Positions 15,285 to 23,497 of a DNA stretch of 32,278 bases are shown here, one piece after another; the stretch's first letter is position 1; the number at the start of each line of letters is the position of its first letter. The stretch covers positions 1 to 32,278 of the forward strand of contig CALWKB010000051.1 in the NCBI GenBank assembly GCA_944381125.1. The letters run 5' to 3'. Source of the stretch: an uncultured Mediterraneibacter sp. (GTDB lineage Bacteria > Bacillota > Clostridia > Lachnospirales > Lachnospiraceae). The notes beneath the pieces were generated by a model. The model ran no database searches and was not told the origin of the DNA. It was given only the letters and a program-made list of their open reading frames with translations. Made by a program: the position numbers and the translations under genes.

Positions 15285-15313
15285 TTGCATTTATATATTT
15301 TTGATGTTATTCT
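15285..15313 (+). promoter_or_regulatory. Promoter of the ssnA operon
   Basis: TTGCAT (15285-15290), 17 bases, TATTCT (15308-15313), with TG one base upstream as an extended -10. The 90-base leader to ATG 15411 shows no clear structure. Confidence 0.55.
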
Positions 15314-15410
15314 ATTTACAGTGAAGGAATACGTGTGCGATATGCACAAAAAAATCAGGGGAACCGCCAACCCCGCTGTGTTCAAAATTAATAAAAAAGG
15401 AGAAGAAAAA

Positions 15411-16742
15411 ATGCTGATTTTAGGTAACGGGAGAGTTGTGACTCGAGACCCGCAGATGCCGTTTCTGGAGAACGGCGCTGTCGCCGTTGAAGGCAGGAGC
15501 ATCCGTAAAATCGGAACGGATCAGGAACTGAGAAGCGCCTGGCCGGACGCGGAGTACATCGATGCGAAAGGCGGGCTGATCATGCCGGCGTTCATCAACG
15601 TGCACGAACATATTTACAGCGCGTTTGCCCGGGGGCTTTCAGTAAATGGTTATGATCCGAAAGGATTTCTGGATATTCTCGACGGGATGTGGTGGACGAT
15701 TGACCGTAATCTCACACTGCATGATACATATTTAAGCGCGATGGCTACTTATATCGACTGTATCAGGAACGGTGTGACAACGGTTTTCGATCATCACGCA
15801 AGCTTCGGTTCTGTCAGAGGCTCCCTCTTCGAGATTGAGAAAGCGGCGAGAGAAACCGGCGTGCGCTCCTGTCTGTGCTATGAGATCTCGGACCGGGACG
15901 GTATGGACAAGGCGAGAGAGTCGGTGGCGGAAAACGCGGAGTTTATCCGTCACGCGTTAAAAGACGATACGGGAATGATCGCGGGAATGATGGGCATGCA
16001 TGCCCAGTTTACGATTTCCGACGAGACATTTGAACTGGCGGCGGCAAATAAGCCGGACAGTGTCGGATACCACATTCATGTGGCGGAAGGAATTGAGGAT
16101 CTGCACCACTGTCTCAGACATTACGGCAAACGTATTGTGGACCGCCTTATGGATCACGGCGTCCTGGGTGAAAAGACGCTTCTCGGACACTGTATTTATA
16201 TCAATCCGCACGAGATGGATCTGATTAAAGAGACTGATACCATGGTGGTGCATAATCCGGAATCCAACATGGGCAACGCCTGCGGATGTCCGCCCACGAT
16301 GGAACTGGTGCGCCGGGGGATTCTGACCGGCCTGGGTACGGACGGATACACGCATGATGTTATGGAATCATATAAAGTGGCGAACGTGCTGCACAAGCAT
16401 CACCTCTGTGATCCGAATGCGGCCTGGGCGGAGGTGCCGCAGATGCTGTTTGAAAATAACGCGCGCATCGCAGAACGCTATTTTCCGCAGAAACTCGGCG
16501 TACTGAAAGAAGGAGCCGCGGCGGATGTGATCGCGGTGGACTACAACCCGCTGACGCCGATGCATGCGGGGAATGTAAACAGCCACCTGCTTTTCGGAGT
16601 GTCGGGCCATGATGTGGTTACGACAATCGCCAACGGCGAGGTGCTGATGAAAGACAGGAAACTGACGCGGATCGACGAGGAAAAGATTATGGCCGACTGC
16701 AGACAGGCGGCGGCGGAACTTGCCGGAAGAATCAATGGCTGA
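15411..16742 (+). CDS. ssnA: Amidohydrolase-family protein SsnA
   Basis: 443 residues from ATG 15411, which follows AAAAGGAGAAG. It is a metal-dependent amidohydrolase: INVHEHIYSAFARGL (His65, His67), YHIHVAEGIED, LLGHCIYINP and LGTDGYTHDV supply the usual metal and catalytic residues. Length and motifs match E. coli SsnA, which belongs to the ygfK-ssnA-xdhD region. Its substrate is not settled; a ring-opening or deamination step on a purine-derived intermediate is inferred from position. Its stop overlaps the upstream candidate start of the permease gene, indicating tight coupling. Confidence 0.92.
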   Translation: MLILGNGRVVTRDPQMPFLENGAVAVEGRSIRKIGTDQELRSAWPDAEYIDAKGGLIMPAFINVHEHIYSAFARGLSVNGYDPKGFLDILDGMWWTIDRNLTLHDTYLSAMATYIDCIRNGVTTVFDHHASFGSVRGSLFEIEKAARETGVRSCLCYEISDRDGMDKARESVAENAEFIRHALKDDTGMIAGMMGMHAQFTISDETFELAAANKPDSVGYHIHVAEGIEDLHHCLRHYGKRIVDRLMDHGVLGEKTLLGHCIYINPHEMDLIKETDTMVVHNPESNMGNACGCPPTMELVRRGILTGLGTDGYTHDVMESYKVANVLHKHHLCDPNAAWAEVPQMLFENNARIAERYFPQKLGVLKEGAAADVIAVDYNPLTPMHAGNVNSHLLFGVSGHDVVTTIANGEVLMKDRKLTRIDEEKIMADCRQAAAELAGRING

Positions 16743-16764
16743 GCAAAAAGAAAGGGACAAAACT

Positions 16765-18204
16765 ATGGCTAAGACAAACAATACAAAAGCAATAAAAGAC
16801 AACTCAGAACTGTTTAAATGGGACGGCCGTCCGACTTTCGGACAGGTTCTGCCGCTTGCGGCCCAGCACGTACTTGCCGCGGTGGTCGGATGCGTAACGC
16901 CGGCTATTCTTGTGGCAAATGCGGCGAACAATGCCGGCGGCAGCGTGGATATGGGGCTTCTGATCCAGGTATCGCTGGTGTTTGCCGCTTTATCGACGCT
17001 GCTTCAGTTATATGCAAAGAAGATAAAACTCGGGAGCGGGCTTCCGGTTATCATCGGCGTAAGCTTCGCTTATGTTCCGACAATGACGGCGATCGCGGCC
17101 CAGGCAAAAGATGTTAATACCATCTTCGGCGCCATGGTAATCGGCGGCGTGGTGGCGATTCTCGTAGGGCTTTTTATCCGCCAGATCCGGAAAGTATTCC
17201 CTCCGCTTGTAATCGGAACGGTAATTCTTGCGATCGGACTGTCTCTCTACAGTACGGCGATTAATTATATGGCGGGAAATTCCTCCAACACGTTCGAAGT
17301 AATTGTTGAACAGCAGGGCAAGACAGAAGCGCTTGTATACGGCTCCTGGCAGAACTGGCTTGTCGCTTTTATTACACTTGGAATTGTTGTTCTGCTGAAT
17401 CATTACGGAAAAGGACTGTTCAAGCTTGCGTCTATTCTGATCGGACTTCTCTGCGGATATGTCGTGGCTCTTTGCTTCGGTATGGTTGATTTTTCAGCTC
17501 TGTCTTCCGCGGGATGGTTCCAGGTGCCGATGCCGCTGGCGTTTGGTATGGAATTTGACATTTCGGCGATCCTGCCGCTGGCGATTCTGTTTCTCGTTAA
17601 TTCGATTCAGGCGATGGGTGATTTCTCCGCGACGACGACAGGCGGCATGGACCGGCTGCCGACGGATGATGAGCTCAACGGCGGTATTATCGGGTACGGC
17701 GTGAGCAATATCGCGGGCGCGTTTTTCGGCTGCCCGCCGACGGCTACATACAGCCAGAACGTAGGTATTGTAGGTTCTACAAGAGTTGTCGCGAGAAGAG
17801 TATTTTCCGCGGCGGCGGTGATCCTGCTTATCGCCGGACTGATCCCGAAGTTTTCCGCGCTTCTGCGGACGATTCCTCAGTGTGTGCTCGGCGGCGCGGT
17901 CGCTTCGGTATTCGCGTCCATCGCCATGACCGGAATCAAGCTGCTTGTTACCGAAAAACTGACATACCGGAATACGACGGTCGCGGGACTTGCCATTGCC
18001 ATCGGCATGGGCGTAACGCTCAATGACGGCTGCCTGAACCAGATGACACAGAGCATCCACGGCGCGCTGAATATGAGTATGAGTCTGGAGAGCTTCCAGT
18101 CAATTATCAATAATACATTTGCGTCTTCGCCGGTTGTGCTGGCTACGATTTTCGCAGTAGTCCTGAATCTGATCCTTCCAAAAGACAAGTCGGACGTGCA
18201 GTAG
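16765..18204 (+). CDS. NCS2-family purine (xanthine/uric acid) permease
   Basis: Start ATG 16765 (AAAGGGA upstream) gives 479 residues; an in-frame ATG at 16735 overlapping the ssnA stop is the alternative. It is a polytopic membrane protein of about 12-14 segments. NCS2 signatures are QHVLAAVVGCVTPAILV at the start, the substrate-site segment SIQAMGDFSATTTGGMDRLP, and the PPTATYSQNVGIVGSTRVVA loop with the conserved Gln-Asn. It carries purine bases by proton symport. Position between ssnA and ygfK argues for urate or xanthine as substrate (E. coli UacT and XanQ are relatives), but sequence alone cannot choose. Confidence 0.92.
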   Translation: MAKTNNTKAIKDNSELFKWDGRPTFGQVLPLAAQHVLAAVVGCVTPAILVANAANNAGGSVDMGLLIQVSLVFAALSTLLQLYAKKIKLGSGLPVIIGVSFAYVPTMTAIAAQAKDVNTIFGAMVIGGVVAILVGLFIRQIRKVFPPLVIGTVILAIGLSLYSTAINYMAGNSSNTFEVIVEQQGKTEALVYGSWQNWLVAFITLGIVVLLNHYGKGLFKLASILIGLLCGYVVALCFGMVDFSALSSAGWFQVPMPLAFGMEFDISAILPLAILFLVNSIQAMGDFSATTTGGMDRLPTDDELNGGIIGYGVSNIAGAFFGCPPTATYSQNVGIVGSTRVVARRVFSAAAVILLIAGLIPKFSALLRTIPQCVLGGAVASVFASIAMTGIKLLVTEKLTYRNTTVAGLAIAIGMGVTLNDGCLNQMTQSIHGALNMSMSLESFQSIINNTFASSPVVLATIFAVVLNLILPKDKSDVQ

Positions 18205-18278
18205 ACGCAGAGACGGGCAGCAGCCGGAACCGGCGTACTCTTGACGAAGCCGGCCGGGAATAACAGGAGGAAATAATA

Positions 18279-21272
18279 ATGAGTGATATTATGAGACCAA
18301 TGTCTTTTGAACAGCTTTTAAACTGGATAATGACAGAGCATAAGAAGAGCGGGACTGTATTCGGGGAACGCCATCCGTACCGCGCTTCCGGGAAATACAG
18401 CCGGACTATATTTGAAAGAACTCTGGAGACGCCGGTGGGACCGGCGGCGGGGCCTCATACACAGCTGGCGCAGAATATTGCCGCCGCATATTATACAGGA
18501 AGCCGTTTCTTTGAACTGAAGACCGTGCAGATCATGGACGGGGCGGAGCTTTCCGCATGTGTGAACAAGCCCTGTATTAAAGCGGATGACGAGTGTTATA
18601 ACTGCGAGTGGTCGACAGAGCTTTATGTGCCTCAGGCAATGGAAGAATACATCAAAGCCTGGTTTCTGTGCAAGGTGATCGCGAAAGAATTCGGACTGGG
18701 CGATATGGACGGCTTCCAGTTTAACATCAGCGTCGGATACGATCTTGCGGGAATCAGATCGGAGAAGATCGACAATTTCCTAAATACAATGAAGCATGCC
18801 GGAGATTCTGAAATATTCCGTTCATGCCGGCAGTATCTTCTGGATCATGCGGATCTGTTTGAAAATGTGACAAGGGAAGATATTGAGGGAATATCCGGCG
18901 AGATATGTAATTCGGTTACGATTTCCACGCTTCACGGATGTCCGCCCGAAGAGATTGAACGTATCGCCATGCATCTTATTACGGAGAAAGGGTTCCACAC
19001 ATTTATCAAATGCAACCTGACGCTGCTCGGCTATGAGTACGCAAGAAAAATGATGGATGATATGGGATATGATTATGTGGCTTTCGGAGACTTTCACTTT
19101 AAGGACGACCTTCAGTACAAAGACGCCGTTCCCATGCTGGACAGGCTGATGAAAGTCTGTGCGCAGAGAAATCTGGAGTTCGGGGTAAAAATTACAAATA
19201 CTTTCCCGGTGGACGTAAAGCAGAACGAACTTCCCAGCGAAGAGATGTATATGTCGGGAAAATCCCTGTATCCTCTTTCGATTTCCGTAGCGGCAAAACT
19301 GGCGGAAGACTTCGGCGGAAAACTGCGCATTTCATATTCCGGAGGAGCGGATTATTACAATATTAAAGAGATTGTTGAAGCCGGCATCTGGCCGGTAACG
19401 GTCGCCACAACGCTGCTGAAACCGGGCGGATACGACAGAATGGCGCAGATGGCGGCTCTGCTTGAAAAAGAAGGGGCGGTATTTGACGGGATCGACGTTT
19501 CGGCGGTGAAGGAACTGGTGAAGAAGGCGAAGACCGATCCGCATCATGTAAAAGCAGTAAAACCCCTGCCGTCCAGAAAGATGAAGAAGCAGGTGCCGCT
19601 TCTGGACTGCTTCACTGCGCCGTGTAAGGAAGGATGTCCGATTCATCAGGATATCCCTGCGTATCTGCAGCTTGTAAAAGACGAAAAATATGCGGACGCG
19701 ATGAAGGTTATTACGGAGAAAAACCCGCTTCCGTTTATCACAGGCACGATCTGCGCGCATCCGTGCATGAATAAATGCACCCGTAATTTCTATGAAGAAT
19801 CCGTATATATCCGCGGCATGAAGCTGAAGGCGGCGGAAAACGGATATGAAGAGCTTATGGATCAGATTGAGGCGGCTCCGGTGACAAAGAGCGGAAAAGC
19901 AGCCGTAATCGGAGGCGGCCCGGCCGGTATGGCAGCGGCGTATTTCCTGCGGCGCTCAGGTATGGAGACGACGCTTTTTGAAAAGAAAAATGCGCTCGGC
20001 GGCGTGGTGCGGCATGTAATTCCGGAATTCCGCATTTCGTCGGACGCGATTGACAAAGACGCGGCGCTTCTTGAAAAAACAGGAGTAAACATATATCTGA
20101 ATTCGGAAATTACAGATCTTGATATGCTGAAAAACGCGGGATATACGGCAGTCATTCTTGCCACAGGAGCGTCAGAACCGGGAATTTTAAGACTGGAAAA
20201 AGGAGATCCGGTCAACGCGCTTGAATTCCTGGCGGAATTTAAGGAAAAAGACGGCGATCTGGATATCGGAAAGAATGTTGTGATTATCGGCGGCGGAAAT
20301 ACGGCGATGGATACGGCAAGGGCGGCGAAGCGCACAAAAGGCGTGGAACATGTATATCTTGTATACAGAAGGACAAAACGCTATATGCCGGCGGATGAGG
20401 AAGAACTCGTTATGGCGGTGGAAGACGGCGTGGAATTTATGGAGCTGCTTGCTCCGGCAAGGCAGGAGAACGGCAGACTTCTCTGCAAAGTAATGAAGCT
20501 TGGCGATTATGACGCTTCCGGAAGAAGGGGAGTGATTGAAACCGGAGAAGAGAAAGAGATTCCGGCGGATACGGTGATCGCGGCAGTAGGAGAACGCGTT
20601 CCGACTGTATTTTACAAATCATGCGGCATCAATGTGAATGACCGCGGACGCGCCGTAGTAAATGAAGAGACATGTGAGACCAGCCGGGCCGGCGTATATA
20701 TTATCGGCGACGGTCTGGGCGGCCCGGCGACGGTTGTGGAAGGAATCCGCGACGGCCTTAAGGCGGCCGCGGCCATAATCGGAAGCGCTCCTGTCAGCGA
20801 TTTCGAGCCGGAGACGGATGAAGATACAATTTACGGGAGAAAAGGAAGTCTTGCCGGCAGGAAAGAAGGAAACGGCGAGGCGGGACGGTGTCTTAGCTGC
20901 TCCGGCATCTGCGAGAACTGTGTGGAAGTATGTCCGAACAGGGCGAATATTTCTATCCGCGTGCCGGGAATGGAAAAGCATCAGATTATCCATGTGGATT
21001 ATATGTGCAATGAGTGCGGCAATTGCCGGAGCTTCTGCCCGTACGACAGCGCGCCGTATCTGGACAAATTTACTCTGTTCGCGGACGAGAAAGACATGGA
21101 GGACAGCAAAAACCAGGGATTTGCCGTGCTGGACGCGAAAACAGTGAAATGCAAAGTGCGTTTCTTCGGGGAAACTTATGTGTGGACAAAAGGAGAGGAG
21201 ACGAGAATACCCGACGGTCTGCAGAAAGTCATGGAGGCGGTCTGCACGGAATATTCCTATCTGCTGAGATAA
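18279..21272 (+). CDS. ygfK: YgfK, multi-domain iron-sulfur flavoprotein oxidoreductase
   Basis: 997 residues from ATG 18279 after AGGAGGAAATAATA. Residues 1-430 resemble a dihydroorotate-dehydrogenase-like barrel (VGPAAGPHTQLAQNIAAAYY, STLHGCPPEEIE). Residues about 444-530 hold the Cys-rich Fe-S domain seen in dihydropyrimidine dehydrogenase (CFTAPCKEGCPIHQD). Two dinucleotide-binding motifs follow: VIGGGPAGMAAAYF near 541 and VVIIGGGNTAMDTA near 667. The C terminus (about 871-925) has ferredoxin-like clusters (CSGICENCVEVCP, CNECGNCRSFCP). E. coli YgfK was annotated as a putative selenate reductase subunit. Here a purine-ring redox role, perhaps with XdhD, is more plausible from context; that is inference. 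Confidence 0.92.
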   Translation: MSDIMRPMSFEQLLNWIMTEHKKSGTVFGERHPYRASGKYSRTIFERTLETPVGPAAGPHTQLAQNIAAAYYTGSRFFELKTVQIMDGAELSACVNKPCIKADDECYNCEWSTELYVPQAMEEYIKAWFLCKVIAKEFGLGDMDGFQFNISVGYDLAGIRSEKIDNFLNTMKHAGDSEIFRSCRQYLLDHADLFENVTREDIEGISGEICNSVTISTLHGCPPEEIERIAMHLITEKGFHTFIKCNLTLLGYEYARKMMDDMGYDYVAFGDFHFKDDLQYKDAVPMLDRLMKVCAQRNLEFGVKITNTFPVDVKQNELPSEEMYMSGKSLYPLSISVAAKLAEDFGGKLRISYSGGADYYNIKEIVEAGIWPVTVATTLLKPGGYDRMAQMAALLEKEGAVFDGIDVSAVKELVKKAKTDPHHVKAVKPLPSRKMKKQVPLLDCFTAPCKEGCPIHQDIPAYLQLVKDEKYADAMKVITEKNPLPFITGTICAHPCMNKCTRNFYEESVYIRGMKLKAAENGYEELMDQIEAAPVTKSGKAAVIGGGPAGMAAAYFLRRSGMETTLFEKKNALGGVVRHVIPEFRISSDAIDKDAALLEKTGVNIYLNSEITDLDMLKNAGYTAVILATGASEPGILRLEKGDPVNALEFLAEFKEKDGDLDIGKNVVIIGGGNTAMDTARAAKRTKGVEHVYLVYRRTKRYMPADEEELVMAVEDGVEFMELLAPARQENGRLLCKVMKLGDYDASGRRGVIETGEEKEIPADTVIAAVGERVPTVFYKSCGINVNDRGRAVVNEETCETSRAGVYIIGDGLGGPATVVEGIRDGLKAAAAIIGSAPVSDFEPETDEDTIYGRKGSLAGRKEGNGEAGRCLSCSGICENCVEVCPNRANISIRVPGMEKHQIIHVDYMCNECGNCRSFCPYDSAPYLDKFTLFADEKDMEDSKNQGFAVLDAKTVKCKVRFFGETYVWTKGEETRIPDGLQKVMEAVCTEYSYLLR

Positions 21273-21282
21273 CAGTGAAAAA

Positions 21283-22074
21283 ATGATATATATTTATCAG
21301 GATAATCAATTATGTGAGACAGATTCTCTGATTGAGGCGGCGGGGCTTGCCGAATGGAATCATCCGGTTGTCTCCGCCGTCGGAGCAGGAGGGAAGACAA
21401 GCGTACTCAGGCGGCTGGCAGGAGAATACGCGGAAAGAGGAAGCGGGGCGGTTGTCACTACAACGACCCATATACGGGAAGAGCTGCAGCCCTGGTTCCT
21501 TACGGAAATTTCGAAAGAAAAACTGCTCGGCATACTGAAAAATCAAGGCCAGGTATGGACAGGAATCCCCTGCGGAAACGGAAGGCTCGGACGACTTCCG
21601 GAAGAATATTTTCTGTGGATCTGCGGACTGGGAATTCCTGTGCTGACAGAGGCGGACGGGGCGAGGATGCTTCCTCTTAAATGTCCGGGAGAGAGAGAAC
21701 CTGTCATACCCGGACAGACAACCCATGTACTGTCGGTATACGGGCTGGACGCAGTGGGAAAGCAGATTGCGGAGGTCTGCTTCCGGCCGGAACTGGCGGC
21801 TGAGCTGTTGAATAAGGATATAACGGAACCGGTTGCCGCGGAGGATATCGCCAGACTCGCGGTTTCAGAAAAAGCGGGAAAGAAAGGCTGTCCCGGTCAC
21901 GCGGCATATACGGTTATTTTAAATAAAGCGGACGATGAGCCGCGCAGAAAATACGCGGCGGAAATCGCCTCCATACTGGCGGAGCATGGAATCAGCCGTA
22001 TCGTGGCGGCTTCTTTTCGCCCGGCGGAGGATGCGCGGGGGATACCGCGCGGAACAGGCAGACAGATTCTGTAA
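21283..22074 (+). CDS. yqeC: YqeC, P-loop protein for selenium-dependent molybdenum hydroxylases
   Basis: 263 residues from ATG 21283, 10 bases after the ygfK stop; the ribosome site is weak, so coupling is likely. A Walker-A-like loop VSAVGAGGKTSVLRRL lies at residues 30-45, followed by VVTTTTHI and VLTEADGARMLPLKCPG, typical of YqeC. The family co-occurs with selenium-dependent molybdenum hydroxylases and is presumed to act in making their labile selenium cofactor; the reaction is unknown. The neighbours YqeB-like and XdhD support this. Confidence 0.9.
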   Translation: MIYIYQDNQLCETDSLIEAAGLAEWNHPVVSAVGAGGKTSVLRRLAGEYAERGSGAVVTTTTHIREELQPWFLTEISKEKLLGILKNQGQVWTGIPCGNGRLGRLPEEYFLWICGLGIPVLTEADGARMLPLKCPGEREPVIPGQTTHVLSVYGLDAVGKQIAEVCFRPELAAELLNKDITEPVAAEDIARLAVSEKAGKKGCPGHAAYTVILNKADDEPRRKYAAEIASILAEHGISRIVAASFRPAEDARGIPRGTGRQIL

Positions 22075-22103
22075 GTAAGATATTCGGGAGGCCGGAAAAA
22101 TAA

Positions 22104-23459
22104 ATGAAAATACTGATAAAAGGAGCGGGCGACCTGGCGACCGGAATCGCGGTCCGGCTGTACCGGGCCGGACACCGGATTCTGATGACGGAGCTTCCGG
22201 AGCCTCTGACAGTTAGAAGAACAGTGGCGTTTTCCCGGGCGGTTTATGAAGGATATGCGAAGGTGGAAGATACAGAGGCTTTTTTCGCGCGCACGGAAGA
22301 GGAAGCCGGCGCGATTCTGAACCGGGGAGACATTGCGGTGACGGCGGATCCGAAAGCAGCCTGCAGAGAGTGGTTTGTGCCGGATGTAATTGTAGATGCG
22401 GTTCTCGCGAAGAAAAATCTCGGGACAGAGATTACCGACGCGCCTTTTGTGATCGGAGTGGGGCCGGGATTTACGGCGGGAAAGGACTGCAACTGTGTGG
22501 CGGAGACAAAAAGAGGACACTTTCTGGGCCGGGTGATCTGGGAAGGCGGCGCTATTCCAAATACGGGCGTGCCGGGAGACGTGGGCGGATATACGACAGA
22601 GCGCCTGCTGCGCGCGTCCGCCGACGGAGTGATAGAGCCGAAAGTGAAAATCGGAGACGTCGTTGTGAAAGGACAGGTGGCTGCCGTTACAGGAGGCGAA
22701 CCTGTATATGCCCGGATGTCAGGTATTGTCAGGGGCATGTTGCAGGAAGGCGCCAGAGTAGTAAAAGGACTGAAAATCGGGGATATAGACGCAAGAGCGG
22801 AAATCTCCCACTGCCGCACTGTATCGGATAAGGCAAGCGCCGTGGGCGGAGCCGTGCTGGAAGCAGTATCTGCCTTTGAAAAGGCGGCGGGGCGGTACGC
22901 ATATGTGACGCTGGCGGCCGGACTTGGCAGCCGTTTCGGCGGCGGCAAACTGGAAGCTCTGGCCGGAGGAGTTCCGATTTATGAGCGGGCGCTGAGAAGG
23001 ATGCAGGCGTTTGGCGCATTTCCGTCATATATGGTCACCGGTTCGGAAGAAATGGCGGAAACGGCGCTTAAGTATGGCGCCGCTCCGGTAATAAATACAG
23101 AGCCGGAACGCGGCATCGCTCATTCCATGCGGCTGGGACTTGAAAGAGCGCTGGAACACAATCCGGATCTGAAGGGAGTATTGTTTTCAGTCTGCGATCA
23201 GCCCTGGCTGAGCCCGTCTACCGTACAGCGCATCTTTAATACGGCGCAGCTGCATCCCGGAAGTATTGTGTGCGCGGGCCTGGGAGAAAAGCGGGGCAAT
23301 CCGGTGCTGTGGGACCGGCGGTATTTTCCGGAACTGATGACTCTCACGGGAGATGCGGGAGGCAGACAGATCATGGACAGACACGGGAGCCGGATAAGAA
23401 TTGTGCAGGCCAGGGAAGAAGAACTGAAGGATATCGACGTAAAAAAAGATCTGCTTTGA
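22104..23459 (+). CDS. yqeB: Fusion of YqeB/EF2563-type Se-Mo hydroxylase factor with a MobA/YgfJ-like nucleotidyltransferase
   Basis: 451 residues from ATG 22104, with GGGAGG 12 bases upstream. Residues 1-260 are the EF2563/YqeB type (MKILIKGAGDLATGIAVRLY, GVGPGFTAGKDCNCVAETKR, GAIPNTGVPGDVGGYTTERL). From about 265 a second domain begins with a canonical MobA-like loop, VTLAAGLGSRFGGGKLEALA, then FSVCDQPWLSP and KRGNPVLWDRRYF, as in YgfJ/MocA molybdopterin cytidylyltransferases. In E. coli yqeB and ygfJ are separate neighbours. The fused protein probably makes or delivers the cytidylylated, selenium-bearing Mo cofactor to XdhD. Confidence 0.88.
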   Translation: MKILIKGAGDLATGIAVRLYRAGHRILMTELPEPLTVRRTVAFSRAVYEGYAKVEDTEAFFARTEEEAGAILNRGDIAVTADPKAACREWFVPDVIVDAVLAKKNLGTEITDAPFVIGVGPGFTAGKDCNCVAETKRGHFLGRVIWEGGAIPNTGVPGDVGGYTTERLLRASADGVIEPKVKIGDVVVKGQVAAVTGGEPVYARMSGIVRGMLQEGARVVKGLKIGDIDARAEISHCRTVSDKASAVGGAVLEAVSAFEKAAGRYAYVTLAAGLGSRFGGGKLEALAGGVPIYERALRRMQAFGAFPSYMVTGSEEMAETALKYGAAPVINTEPERGIAHSMRLGLERALEHNPDLKGVLFSVCDQPWLSPSTVQRIFNTAQLHPGSIVCAGLGEKRGNPVLWDRRYFPELMTLTGDAGGRQIMDRHGSRIRIVQAREEELKDIDVKKDLL

Positions 23460-23497
23460 GCGGATCAGATGAATTAAGCGGCGAGGAGATGAAAAAT

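Noticed and set aside
23270..23497. In-frame extension of xdhD into the preceding gene
   Set aside because: It overlaps the yqeB-like fusion out of frame and encodes no domain; ATG 23498 has a ribosome site.
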